Shown: one piece after another, positions 44,340 through 54,790 of the stretch | Layout of the letters: each line of letters begins with the position of its first letter | How positions within the stretch are numbered: the first letter of the stretch is position 1 | Assembly: GCF_019279795.1 (NCBI RefSeq) | Contig: NC_056748.1 | Coordinates: 695,080,683-695,144,682 of the forward strand | Source of the DNA: Protopterus annectens | Lineage: Eukaryota > Chordata > Ceratodontiformes > Protopteridae | DNA length: 64,000 nt | Direction of reading: 5' to 3' | Notes under the pieces: model-generated | The model's input: only the letters and a program-made list of their open reading frames with translations | What the model was told of the DNA's origin: nothing | Databases searched by the model: none | Position numbers and translations under genes: made by a program

Positions 44340-44567
44340 GTGAGGGCATTCTTAGGGACAGCAGGGTACTACAGAAAGTTTGTCCCCAGTTGTAGTACCA
44401 TAGCTGCTCCCCTCACAGACCTGACAAGGAAGAACAGAGCCAGCCAGCAAAATGCCAAGTTGCTAAGATGGAGCCTTTGGTTGCAAGCATATGATATATC
44501 AGTGCAGCACCGCAGTGGGATTAGCAATGCCAGTGCAGATGGGCTCTCAAGACAGGAAATGGGGTAA
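44340..44567 (+). pseudogene. Gmr1-like RT-RNase H remnant
   Basis: It reads MRAFLGTAGYYRKFVPSCST and IAAPLTDLTRK, the RT connection block of Ty3/Gypsy elements, followed by LQAYDISVQHRSGISNASAD, the end of RNase H. Only the ends of the domain are recognisable. It lies between the integrase and the 3' LTR. Confidence 0.85.
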
Positions 44568-44639
44568 GGTATACTCAGACAGACCTAACCCTCTCAAGCA
44601 ACGTTTCTCAAGGGTCAGTTTAAAAACTAGCTTGAGTTA

Positions 44640-44654
44640 TCCAGGGGGGAGATG
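44640..44654 (+). other. Polypurine tract of the Gmr1-like element
   Basis: AGGGGGGAGATG directly precedes the 3' LTR. This is the usual position of the plus-strand primer. Confidence 0.65.
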
Positions 44655-45940
44655 TGTGAAGATAGGTGAAGGCTGCCAGCCTAGCCAGATAGAATTCTGT
44701 CATTTGTAAATATTAATGTAAGCCACAGCTTGTTCTCTTAAATGTGAAAAGACTGCATTGGATATTGAACTGCAAAAATGTAACAGCAGTGCACTCTGCT
44801 GTAAGAAAGCTAAGTCAAGCATTTCCCGACTGTCTTTGATGTCAAATTCGGAGCCAATATGTCTAGAGGGAGGCATCCTGCGTATTGTTTTGTTTTAAGA
44901 CCAGAGCTGGCTAGAATTTGCATGTATAAATATCCTTTATTGCTCTGGTTTCTAACCAGGTGTAAAGAATGTAAATGTAATTTCTGTTAGCCTGGGAACA
45001 CCAGAGAAGAGTGAAGAATTATGTCATGTGAAGCAGCTCTGTGTTATCAATTTAAAGAGAGAATCAGAGAGCTCAGAGCATTTGTCTTGAGAACATCAAC
45101 ATCACCAGCACTGTCTTGCTCTAGATGCAAGTTATTTAGAACTGTGTTCTCTCTTGGATATAGCTAGGGAATAGGAAGATTTGACTAGTTTGTTTTTCTG
45201 TGATGTCAGAACTTTTCTACGGTATTATTTTACGTATTTCTCTGTGATCTCTGGAGTCTTGACTAGCAATGTGTAGTAAGAAGTATTGTTTTGTGTTTTT
45301 ATTATTTATTATTAAATATTTTTAAATCTTTCAACTGTGGCTGTTTTGTGTAGAGTTAATTTAAGCTCTAAAGTACATTGCATGTATATAGTGATACTGT
45401 ACCATGTCACTCTAATAAGCTTTGACTGTTCAGTCACACTTACCATTTTGATAATATTGCACAGTAATAATTGGACACCCTTTCAGAAGGGCCTTTGAGT
45501 AGCTGATATTAGTGGGTGGTAACAGCTAGTACCAACTTTTAGACTGGGCAGAAAAAAGGGGCACAGCTGGAGAACCTGTGCCAGCCCTCCCCAGGAGTGT
45601 CTTTGTGGTTGTATATAACTCATCTCAAAGTGTGTGTGTGTGTGTGTGTCAGCTACTTGGGCAGGGACACAAAGCAGTGATTGGACAGAGAGGGTGCTGG
45701 AGATTTTAGGTTGCCCACTAGGCTGAGATATGGACCCTATAGCTGTGCCAGTGGGGATTCTTGGGGACCTGGAGAGAAAGGGAGAGACCAGCCCCAGACT
45801 GAATGTGATCTCTGTGTACTCTTAAGGAGAAATTGTACTTTACTGTCTATTTATTATCCTTTCCCTATATAGACGCCCCCCACTGGTGTTAGTGGTGAGG
45901 ATTGAGGCTCCTTGATTGCTGGGCAAGTGCACGGGCGTCA
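44655..45940 (+). repeat. Gmr1-like 3' LTR
   Basis: It runs from TGTGAAGATAGG to ACGGGCGTCA over 1286 bp and is uninterrupted. It provides the reference that fixes the DIRS-6 and SINE insertion points in the 5' LTR. A short (GT)n tract lies near 45630-45650. Confidence 0.92.
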
Positions 45941-46060
45941 CGTGGGTATCTGATAGTGGTAGCTTGTGCCCACACTTGACACCTTTTTTAAACCCAGAAT
46001 GGCCTTTCTCCACCATTATGGTAGAAGCTACAAAGAAAGTTAAAGATCAAGACATAACAG
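45941..46060 (-). pseudogene. DIRS-5 gag start, beyond the LTR element
   Basis: The minus strand reads MVEKGHSGFKKGVKCGHKLP, closely matching the start of DIRS-7 gag (MSEKAKSGFKRCQCGQKM). The rest of the same gag-like region is at 34352 and below. Confidence 0.8.
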
Positions 46061-46389
46061 GTTTCTTGTTTTATATACGTGTATATATAAAGCAACGATA
46101 GGAAAAATTTTTCCAGTAATGATAAAGTACTACATGAAAATGTAGAAAGATAAAAGACAGAATAATAATCACTGAAAACAGAAAGGGAAATTACCAACTA
46201 TGGTAATCAGAGAACTACATACTTGTGAGGGTAAGGGCTAAGAAAAGTACGAAAGAACACTGTAATATAAGAAGGTCTTAAGTTTTAGAATGTTTTAAAG
46301 AAGAAAAACTGTCCGTTATCTTTGAAAGCTCAAGAGCTAGGTTAACCACGTCTTTCGCAAAAAGTGGCAAATGAGATCTGAGGCAGCTT

Positions 46390-46521
46390 AGAGTTGGTGC
46401 GTTATGGGTAAGGGAGGAGATTGAAAGCTTTTTGGTTACCATGAGCTTTAGTAACAGCTGAGTCGGATCAGAGGATTGGATCTGTACTCCTCAGATGAGG
46501 ATAGAATGAAAACTTTCAACA
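46390..46521 (-). repeat. DIRS-5 left terminal repeat
   Basis: The inverse reads GTTGAAAGTTTTCATTC, then CCTCATCTGAGG and GGTAACCAAAAAGCTTTCAA. It matches the fragment at 16021-16187 and the DIRS-5 right end. Confidence 0.8.
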
Positions 46522-46788
46522 TTAGATGGTTAATTAGGAGGGTATATGAGAGATCTGAGGAGAAAATTAAAGTGTGTGGGATGGGTCCTATCCAATAAGT
46601 TCTGTTTGAACAGAGGAAACAGGCAGGGGTGTCCTCTTTCCCCTTTGTTATTTGAGTTATACTTACAACAATTGGCAAAAAAAATAAGGGACTCAAATAT
46701 TCAAGAATATAATGGTATGCTAATCAAGAAAAGTTGGCTTTATTTGCAGATGATATTATTTTGTACCTGATAAAACCAGAAAAGAACA
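46522..46788 (+). mobile_element. L1-like segment between DIRS-5 and DIRS-7 (RT palm)
   Basis: It encodes RWLIRRVYERSEEKIKVCG, RQGCPLSPLLFELYLQQLAK and LFADDIILYLIKPEKNN. These are the consecutive RT blocks of L1, including the FADD catalytic box. It continues at 52959 after DIRS-7. Confidence 0.85.
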
Positions 46789-46929
46789 ATGTGAAAGTGT
46801 TCAATCTCGCCGTTTGTTCTTACACATGGGTTCGGAGTCGGCCATATCACAAAGCTCTGCATCTTAGAGAAGCTCGAGACCAGACTATATCCCATAATCC
46901 TCCATGCTATCCCTCAGATCTAGTTTGCC
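46789..46929 (+). repeat. DIRS-7 left inverted terminal repeat
   Basis: ATGTGAAAGTGTTCAATCTC, GAGAAGCTCGAGACCAGAC and ATCCCATAATCCTCC are found inverted at 52774-52958. Confidence 0.92.
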
Positions 46930-47045
46930 GCTGCAACAGATCGGTCGAGGAGAGCTCGGGCCAGAGAGAGAGATTTAGTTTATAGATCAGATAAGCAATT
47001 TTTTGCTAAAAATTTTTTGTCATCTACCTTAGAGTAGTACATAGT

Positions 47046-47189
47046 GTGTGTGTGTGTGTGTGTTTTGATATATATCCCTTAAATATATATATATATACAC
47101 ATAGGTTTTTTGGCTACGGCCTACTTGTTTCCATCAGGGCTCTTACTTTTTCCAATGTTAGTTTATATAGTGTTTGTAGTGTAGTGATT

Positions 47190-47226
<37 letters not shown>
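47046..47226. repeat. Microsatellites (GT)n and (TA)n in the DIRS-7 leader
   Basis: A GT run lies at about 47046-47063, short TA runs at 47086-47096, and a pure TA tract at about 47193-47226. They lie between the left terminal repeat and the gag-like start. Confidence 0.9.
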
Positions 47227-47231
<5 letters not shown>

Positions 47232-47296
47232 CTGTTAACTTTATTCCTGTATCTATATTATTATTGTAGTCACTGATTTAGTGTTGTTGACTTGCA

Positions 47297-49319
47297 TTGT
47301 GTACCATGTCGGAGAAAGCCAAATCCGGCTTTAAGAGATGTCAGTGTGGACAGAAAATGTCCATTACTGACAATCACGCTTCCTGCGTCTACTGCCTTGG
47401 CCCTCTCCACTTGCAGGAGGACTGCTCCATCTGTCATTCCTTTAGTGGGAGGGTCATGACAGAGAGGCGCAGGAAGTTGATTGATAGGGGCTTAGTTAAG
47501 CTTGACTTCCAGGAGGCCTTGGAGAAGTCCGACCAGGCTTCTAAGTCTTCGAAGGGGTCGAAGATGTCGGAGCCCATGTCATCTGCTCTGAGCTCATCTT
47601 CCAAGATTCGTTCGCCGGTTCCACAGACCTCGGGGCCGAGCATCGAATGGTTATCTTTCACTGAGCCCCAGGTCTTGGAACCGGTGTCGGAGCTGCCTCC
47701 ACCGTTGATTCTTCGGTCGGTGCCGTCTTCGGCCCCTTCGATCCGGTCTTCCAGACCTTTATCCGATACTGATGTGGATCGTGTCATACAAAAACTAATG
47801 GAAAGCACGGCCCTGTCCAAGCTGATTGCGGTTTCGTCCCAATTGGTGTCAAAACTGGAAGGCCTCCCTGTGTCTCCAACAAATCCTCCTTCGAGACTCA
47901 TCCAGTCTTCGGAGCCGAGAGAGGACGAACCGATGATAGTGGAACCCTCGGTGCCGAATCCGTCCATTGTGCGATCGGCACCATTGACTTCAACTCCTTT
48001 GGAGCCCGTAGGGGAGTCGCAGAGCCGACGATCTCTTCTTGGCTCCGGGACCGAGAGTCGTACCGATTTTTCGGTGCCGACTCTCCCTCTCGGGGCCTCA
48101 GCGCAGATAGGTTCGGCTCCATCCTTGGGGTCGGAGCCCACGGTTTCGGTGTCGGGGAGGCTTCCGCGTTCTTCGGAACCGGAGGAGTTCTTGGCTCGGG
48201 AGCTTTTGACCTTATGAGGAAGGTTTTGTCTACACAGACAACTACTTCATCAGAGGCATCTTCTCCTTCCCCCAAAGGGCCGCTTTCTGTTTCTGCTCCC
48301 AGGATCCACCTTAAGCATAGAGTCCCATTGCCTCAGCCAGCCCCAGAAGGTGCTTCCCTGTTCCTCGGAGGCCTCACCAGAAGCCCCCTCTGATGAGGTA
48401 CCGAGGAAAAGGTTGTGCAAGAGGAGGCACATTGATTCCCCGCAGGAATCTCTAACGTCTGACACTGATTTGGATGAGGCAGAGGGGTCCCCCTCTGAGG
48501 ATGTGTCATTTGCAGACATCCTGGAGATCTTGAGACAGAGGGGTGATTGGCAGTCCCTAGCCCCCACTGAGGACGTGTCAGTGTTGCTGAAGGCTTTTGG
48601 GGCTCAACCTTCTACCTCCTGGGTGACCCCGCCCTTTGATGAATTGATGGACTTAATTGCTTCAAGGGCATGGGAAACACCGGACACAGTGGAACCGGTC
48701 CCCCGTAAACCGAACAAATTTATCACGGCCCCCCCAAGATAAGGCCTATCTTACTAAAGGAGTCCCGGTCGATGCTATGGTGGTGGCGGCAGCCACAAAG
48801 AAGGAAATGTCTGAGTCTTCCTCTTCTGTTCATCCTCCTAATAAGGATTCTAGGACTATGGACAGATATGGGAAGCGCGTTTTTAGTTCAGCGACTTTTT
48901 CCATGCGTTCCCTAAACTACTTGACACATTTTACACGACTGCAGAGGGATCTCATTAAGGAACTGGAAGATACCCTCCAGGGTAACACAGATGCAGCTGT
49001 CTCAGATAAGGTGACAGCACAACTTAACACCCTTACTTCAATAGCAAACTCATCCATGAGGCTCATCTCATATGCGGCCGAAGGATCGAGTAAAGCTGCA
49101 GCTTCAGCGATTGCTCTCCGTAGACCATCCTGGATGCGGCTGTGCTCCTTTGCGGAAGCCTTCAAGTCTTCCTTTGCCAATGCCCCCTTTGATGGTGCCA
49201 TGCTCTTTGGGCCCAAAGTAAAGGAGACTCTAACTCGGTGTGAGCAAGAAGGGAAGACCCTGTCTGCTGTTGGGGTCCGTTTTTCCGCTCCAACTAGACC
49301 ATTCCCCAAAGGGCAATGA
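47297..49319 (+). pseudogene. DIRS-7 gag-like region
   Basis: It starts MSEKAKSGFKRCQCGQK at 47303 and has a cysteine/histidine module with spacing C-x-C, H-x2-C-x2-CLG-x2-H-x4-C-x2-C in the first 50 residues. A long serine/proline-rich disordered middle follows. The C-terminal half (48657-49319) has DRYGKRVFSSATFSMRSLNY and a helical FNAPFDGAMLFG-like end. The first open stretch is 306 residues. The role is presumed structural by position and analogy with other DIRS gag proteins. Confidence 0.8.
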
Positions 49320-49678
49320 AGCGGAAAAATGTGGTTCCGTAAGACTCTGGGATCTTTCCAAGCCACACAGAGTGATACCCCCTCCAGAGGCAGAGGAGGG
49401 GGAAGAAATGGAAGATGCCACCCTGGCGGCAGAGGGGGTCCGCAAAATCAGGGTGACAGGGATACCGTCCCTGGGAAGCCCTTCCAGCACTCCTGAGTGG
49501 AGGCCCGACTGTCCTGCTGTGGAGGCAGTCGGGGGTCGCTTGGCTTTATACCCACAGGCCTGGCTAAATCTTACCTCAAATTCTTGGGTAAAAAGCATAG
49601 TAACCAGAGGATACAAAATTCCCTTTACGTCCACCCCACCTCAACAAAAAAGATTTCCAGATGTGCCACCACATCTGT

Positions 49679-51397
49679 GAGATCCAGCAGCTGTAGAAAT
49701 TTCAAAGCTGCTCAAAAAAAGAGTCATCCAGCCAGTCCCGGCGGACCAAAGAGGATCCGGAATTTACTCAAGGTTCTTTTTAGTTCCAAAAAAGACGGGA
49801 CTGGAGACCGATTTTGGATCTCACCAAACTCAACACCTTCGTAAGGAAGGAAAAGTTCCGGATGGTCACGCTTCAGTCGATCCTTCCCTTCTTACAGAAG
49901 GACGATTGGATGTGCTCAATAGATCTCAAGGATGCGTACTACCACATCAAAATGGCCAGGCCGTCCAGAGATTACCTGCGCTTCCGGCTGGGAGCCAGTC
50001 ATTTTCAGTTTCGAGCTCTCCCCTTTGGTCTCACCTCAGCCCCCAGGGTGTTCACCAAATGCATGGCAGTAGTGGTGTCTCACTTGAGATGACAAGGATT
50101 CCGAGTGTTTCCGTATCTGGACGACTGGCTCCTCACCGCCACCACCAAGCATCGTCTTGTACAAGCCAGAGACTACACAGTCGACCTTTGTTCCCATTTA
50201 GGAATTTCAATCAATGTCGAAAAATCTGCCTTATTGCCCTCACAGCATATGTCATTTATCGGGGCAGATCTAGATACAAGGTTAACACTGTTAAAGCTTC
50301 CTCCACTAAGAGCGTCAGCCCTCAAAGAACAGGTTCTGCTTCTTCTTCAGAACAGGAAAGCCCCGGCCAAACTAGTGTTAAAGGTTCTGGGATTGATGGC
50401 AGCGTCTCTGATTGCAGTTCCCATGGGCAGATTGCACATGAGGGTCCTCCAATGGCTGCTTTTTGTGCAATAGTCATTCCAGCAGCTACCCTTATCACAC
50501 GAGATACTAATAACAGACTCTTGCAAACGAGATCTTTCATGGTGGGTGAACAGTCAGGATCTCACAATGGGTCGCCCGTTTGTCCTACCCAACCCGACGG
50601 CCACAATAACCACGGACGCTTCTCTGATAGGGTGGGGGGGACTTTTTCAGGGAAGAACGGTCCAAGGAGAATGGTCCAATCTGGAGTACAACCTGCACAT
50701 CAATGTTCTGGAGTTGAGGGCGGTGTTTCTAGCGTTGCAACACTTCCAAGCTCTCTTACCTCTGGGAACAGTGGCAGTTCAGACGGACAACATGTCTGTG
50801 GTCTGGTACATAAACAAACAAGGGGGAACCAGGTCTTACCCGTTATGCAGAGAGGCCATGAGAATTTGGCAATGGGCAGAGTCCACGGGTCACTTTCTAG
50901 TGGCAATGCACATCCCGGGGTCATCCAACGTCATTGCGGACAGGTTGAGCATAGCCATTCTGTTACCTCACGAGTGGTCCCTCAAACCGCAAGTGGCGGA
51001 AAGGATCTTCCGCAGATGCGGCCAGCCTTGCTGCAATCTGTTTGCATCCCCGTTGAATGCCAAATGCAGAAGCTACTTTGCCCTTCTACCTCCTCCAGGG
51101 GGTGTTCCCAGGGACGCTCTCATGCACGATTGGCCCCCGGGTCTCCTGTATGCATTCCCTCCTGCCCCGTTGATTCCCAAATTTCTACAGAAAGCCAGGA
51201 ACCTGGAAAGGACGATAATCCTCATAGCGCCATTCTGGCCTCTGCAGATATGGTTCCCCTTTCTTCGAGCCCATCAAAGGAAAGAACCTTGGATTCTGGA
51301 CCCAGTGCCGGATCTATTGACTCATTCGTCGGGCGTTCCTCACCCATCCCTTCAATCCCTCAAACTGACAGCTTGGCTGCTCCGCTTCCCTGTCTAG
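49679..51397 (+). pseudogene. DIRS-7 reverse transcriptase-RNase H region
   Basis: RT motifs are DDWMCSIDLKDAYYHIKM and LPFGLTSAPRVFTKCMAVV (49814-50092) and FPYLDDWLLTATTKHRL (50105, catalytic palm box). RNase H follows with ITTDASLIGWGGLFQG (near 50610), VQTDNMSVVWYINKQGG (50780) and ADRLSIAILLPHEWSL. The open stretch 50546-51397 is 283 residues. A different frame over the same DNA is also open for 572 residues and leads into the recombinase. Confidence 0.9.
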
Positions 51398-52420
51398 CCA
51401 GGTCAGACCTTCTCTCTCCTGCGGTACAGCACATTCTGGTTGCCTCTCATAAAGCCTCCACCAGAAAGCTTTACAGGAGCAAATGGAAACGCTTTGTATG
51501 TTGGGCGTCAGGTCAACACACAGATCCCTTGGTAGCTCCACTTCACAAGGTTCTGGAATTCTTATCGATACTCTTTCACGAAGGGGCCTCTACTTCCACC
51601 TTTACAGTTGGCGGCCATATCTAACTTTCATATTGGTGAAGGGGGCTCTTCTATTATGTCTCACAGGCTTTGCAAGGCTTTTATGAAGGGAACTTTCCAC
51701 CTTCATCCACCCATTCGGGAGCCCTTTTTCCCATGGAATTTGAACTTGTTGTTGTCGCAACTGATGTTACCGCCCTTCGAACCAGCTTCATCCTGCCTCC
51801 TAAAGTTCTTGTCGTGGAAGACACTATTTCTTGTTGCTGTCACTTCAGCTCGAAGAGTCTCAGAGTTACAAGCATTATCAGTCAGGCCACCGTACTTGAT
51901 CTTCCACCCGGATAGGGTTTCCTTGCGCACAAACCCGTCATTCCTCCCCAAGGTATGTTCTGTCCTAAATATCAACCAATCCATAGAGCTCCCCACGTTT
52001 TTCAAGAATCATTCAAACAAATTGGAATATATGCTGCACAAGTTGGATGTACATAGGCAACTGAGATTTTACTTGGACAGGACTAAAGATCATAGAAAGT
52101 CAGATCAGCTGTTCGTTTCATTTGCAGACAACAAAAAGGGTATGGCAGTCACGAAATGTACCTTATCTAAATGGCTTTCTGATTGTATAGGGTTTGTGTA
52201 TTCTATTTCGAATCAGCCACTACCTTTCAAGCCTAAGGCCCATTCTACTAGGGCCGTTTCCACTTCCTTAGCTCATGCAACTCGCTTACCATTGGACATG
52301 ACTTGTGCAGCAGCAACGTGGGCTAAACCTCATACATTTATCACTCATTATAAAGTGGACAGGGCTTCTAAGGACAGGACATCCTTTGGTTCCACTGTGC
52401 TAAGGAACGTTCTTCCATGA
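51390..52420 (+). pseudogene. DIRS-7 tyrosine recombinase region
   Basis: The N-terminal core-binding start STRKLYRSKWKRFVCWASGQ is at about 51460. The catalytic part (open 51608-52420, 270 residues) shows VTSARRVSELQALSV with the first arginine, HRQLRFYLDRTKDHRKSDQL, KAHSTRAVSTSLAHA with the H-x2-R pair, and HTFITHYKVDR with the candidate nucleophilic tyrosine. This enzyme class integrates a circular cDNA without making target duplications. Confidence 0.9.
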
Positions 52421-52451
52421 GTCACCCAGGGTGACGGAGCTAGGGACACTA

Positions 52452-52555
52452 CCCGTGTGTAAGAACAAACGGCGAGATTTAACACTTTCACATTTAGAAG
52501 TTATGTACTTACCATAATGTTCCATGTGAGGTGTTCATCTCGCCTTTGTTCTTAC
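52452..52555 (+). repeat. DIRS-7 internal complementary region (ICR)
   Basis: The first half (GTGTGTAAGAACAAACGGCG then TTTAACACTTTCACAT) is the inverse of the left outer end. The second half (AGAAGTTATGTACTTACCAT and following) is the inverse of the right outer end. Confidence 0.92.
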
Positions 52556-52773
52556 ATTCCCTCCCTTTCCCTCCCCACACGTTATGGAAGAACGGGTAAG
52601 ATTAGAGTCTGGTCGGGATTTTTTCCCTTTTCTTGGGTTCATTGCTCTGTGTCCCCAGTGGGATATAGTTCACCTCCCATAGGCATTAGATATTATAGTC
52701 AGAAGGTGTTCCTGGATAGCTGTGTGAATGTGAAGGTCTTTGACCAAGTTGACTATTAGCGGTCTGGTTTCTT

Positions 52774-52958
52774 GCAAACTAGATCTGAGGGATAGCAGGG
52801 AGGATTATGGGATATAGTCTGGTCTCGAGCTTCTCTAAGATACAGAGCTTTGCGATGCGGCCGGCTCGGAGATGAGGATCGGCTCCGAACCCGTGTGTAA
52901 GAACAAAGGCAAGATGAACACCTCACATGGAACGTTATGGTAAGTACATAACTTCTAA
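52774..52958 (+). repeat. DIRS-7 right inverted terminal repeat
   Basis: It runs from GCAAACTAGATCTGAGGG to TAAGTACATAACTTCTAA, and the outer edge carries TTATGGTAAGTA (52935-52946). Confidence 0.92.
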
Positions 52959-54780
52959 TTTCAGTGTTGTGGATCACTCTGAGACAGTTTCAAGTGTTTT
53001 TGGGATAAAAATGAATGAAGACAAATAAATGCAATAGCTGTAAACTATGTACTCACACACAAATTGGTTCGGCAATACCCATATTTTATGGGGATATGAT
53101 AAAATGAAGTATTTCAGAGTATAGGTTAAAAAGGATTCTGTTATGGCAGCTAAGGATATGTGGGAAGAGACTAAACAAAAGATAATACAAAAAACTGAGA
53201 AACTTGAAGCTCTGTTTTATAGATATAGATAGCAAGATACAAGCAGTGAAAATGTTGGTAGTCCCTTTAGTTTTATACACAGGTCAAACATATTTTTATC
53301 AACCAGTGGAGACGTTGTGAGTAGCAATTACTAAAGAGTTGAAGGATTTTATCTGGGAGGGGAAGAGGGCAAGTGTCAAGTGAGATAAAGTGATCATTCC
53401 AACAGATCAAGGTGGTTTGGGATTACTTGATTTGATGAGATACTTAACATCTACACATTTAAGGCTCCTATACATTGAATTACAACTTTCTGTTTGTGCT
53501 GAGTGTAAAATGATGATGAAACAATGGGGAAGTTCAAGAAATGAGAAGAGATTTGAATTTTTGGAAGCAGATCCTTAAGGTGAGTAACAGTCATACAGAG
53601 TATTATATTCATAAAGTAGCAGAAAGTATTCTAAGACTTAAGCCAACACAGGAATGTAGAAAGGAGATTCTACTGATAGGGATGACTGTAATTAGGGGTG
53701 CAGAGACTAGGCAAGGGAAGGATGGAAAACACTGGAGAAAATGGCAAAATAACCATGGTACTGGGGGGCAAATAATTAGAGAGGGAAAGGTAATACAAAG
53801 GGAAGCAGCCAAGAATAATTTGGACTGCAGGCTAGAGATTGCCTTCCTTATCAAGGATTGCTATCAGAGTATAGGCAAACAGAAAGGAATAGGGGGATCC
53901 TAGGTGAAAGACCTGAATTAGTTTTAGTTGAATCTAGAACAGAAGCTGCTAATAAGAGATAAATTAGTAAGGCATATAAAATACTGCAGGATAACTATAG
54001 GAATCAGAGGAGTTTGGAAAGAGTTGGAAGAGAGATTATATAAGCAAATCACACAGAAACCATGGGGGGAATGGAATACACAGGAGATATATGTACGACT
54101 CCCAAACATGCAACAAAGTCTAGAATATTTGCTTGGAAGTGTTTACATATTTTTATACCCCAAGTAGACTGCAAAGAATTTTTCCTCGGGTAGATTGCAA
54201 ATGTTGGAGGTGTGACAGAGAAGAAACAGGTAATTGGAAACATATTTGTGGGAGTATAATGTCTTGGCAGACTTTAGAAATTCTCTGCAGACTACTGTGT
54301 CAGAAATACTGGGTGAGTAAAACGGCATAACTAAGGAAATTTTTTTTTGAGCTATGATACAGAATCACAATTGCCTAGACAAGAGTAAGGCCTTGCTGAA
54401 TTAATTCCAGTGGTTGCCAAAAAATAAATCACTAGAAAATGGAAATCATAGTTTAAACCCACTATACTACAAGAAGTGAATATAGTAACAGAGAGAAAAC
54501 CAGTGGAATTGGGATATTTAGAAAAGGGTAGGAGTAAATTACATAGAAGAAAGTGTGGGGACAATACATCCAGACTAACGCTTTGGAGGAGGAACAAAGT
54601 TTAAAAGAAGGCAGGATTTGAATGAGCTATGTAATGTTTGACTGACAATGACTGGGTAGATTGTAAGTGATGTATAATGCTTGAAACTGAAAATATGTCA
54701 ATATGGTTTATTTTGATTTATATAAATGTGCGATTGCCTATGTCATAACTTATAATGCAATAAAGATTTTTTTTGAAAAA
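52959..54780 (+). mobile_element. L1-like 3' segment: RT thumb, C-terminal domain and 3' end
   Basis: It encodes TDQGGLGLLDLMRYLTSTHL (53400-53450), the GGLGLP-type block of L1, and a cysteine-rich CKCWRCDREETGNWKHICG (near 54200), the C-x-H/C knuckle at the end of L1 ORF2. The 3' end is ATAATGCAATAAAGA followed by T8 and GAAAAA. Stops and frameshifts are frequent. Confidence 0.8.
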
Positions 54781-54781
54781 C

Positions 54782-54790
54782 ATTTCCTAA
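54782..54790. repeat. Right target-site duplication of the L1-like element
   Basis: ATTTCCTAA is the same 9 bp as at 23884-23892, directly after the L1 tail. Confidence 0.75.

Larger units (their letters stand above)
34353..45940 (+). mobile_element. Gmr1-like Ty3/Gypsy LTR retroelement, interrupted
   Basis: Two LTRs of about 1.26-1.29 kb flank gag, integrase and an RT-RNase H remnant, in that order. The 5' LTR is split by DIRS-6 (34687-40252) and a SINE-like copy (40505-40780). The integrase lies upstream of RT, as in the Gmr1 group and unlike ordinary Gypsy elements. The gag resembles the source of the vertebrate SCAN domain. The element sits inside DIRS-5 gag with a possible imperfect 5-bp duplication (GCGGG/GTGGG). 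It is a coding-dead fossil with many breaks. Confidence 0.85.
29030..46521 (-). mobile_element. DIRS-5: decayed DIRS-like element carrying a Gmr1-like insertion
   Basis: The right end at 29030 and the left end at 46521 share inverted sequence (TTTTCATTCTATCCTCA near 29100 and its inverse near 46500). Minus-strand recombinase, RT-RNase H and gag-like parts lie between 29170 and 34352, and the gag N-terminal start lies at 45941-46060. The gap 34353-45940 is a Gmr1-like LTR element. Own length is about 5.9 kb. It inserted in the RT region of the L1 copy. It is a fossil with many breaks. Confidence 0.85.
46789..52958 (+). mobile_element. DIRS-7: best-preserved DIRS-like element in the window
   Basis: It has a left terminal repeat (46789-46929), right terminal repeat (52774-52958), ICR (52452-52555), and long gag-like, RT-RNase H and recombinase readings between. 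Length is 6170 bp. It is inserted in the RT region of the L1 copy, whose sequence resumes on the other side. Long open stretches (306, 283 and 270 residues) suggest it is the youngest DIRS here. A few breaks are apparent, so it is still treated as a fossil. Confidence 0.93.
23893..54780 (+). mobile_element. Full-length L1-like LINE split by three insertions
   Basis: The 5' end begins GTTGACTTCTAAGATGGCTG, a typical L1 start. The 3' end is AATAAAGATTTTTTTTGAAAAA-like (ending 54780). Matching 9-bp duplications flank it. L1 sequence occupies 23893-27864, 28913-29029, 46522-46788 and 52959-54780, in order and on one strand, adding up to about 6.2 kb, a normal L1 length. The gaps are an L2 fragment, DIRS-5 with its cargo, and DIRS-7. 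ORF1, endonuclease linker, RT and C-terminal parts are visible. The reading frames are broken by many stops, so the copy is inactive and old. Confidence 0.8.

Noticed and set aside
44181-44340. Integrase-before-RT order as a chance rearrangement of an ordinary Gypsy element
   Set aside because: Both parts are on the same strand between intact LTRs with a polypurine tract directly after RNase H, and the gag is SCAN-like. The Gmr1 explanation needs fewer events, though a rearrangement cannot be fully excluded.
47434-48275. Open antisense frames of 235 and 125 residues opposite DIRS-7 gag
   Set aside because: They mirror a serine/proline- and acid-rich gag whose codon composition leaves the opposite strand open. 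No independent motif was seen.
49906-51380. The long open frame before the DIRS-7 recombinase as a new gene
   Set aside because: Apart from its recombinase end it has no motif, and the same DNA clearly encodes RT-RNase H in another frame. It is kept only as an overlap curiosity.
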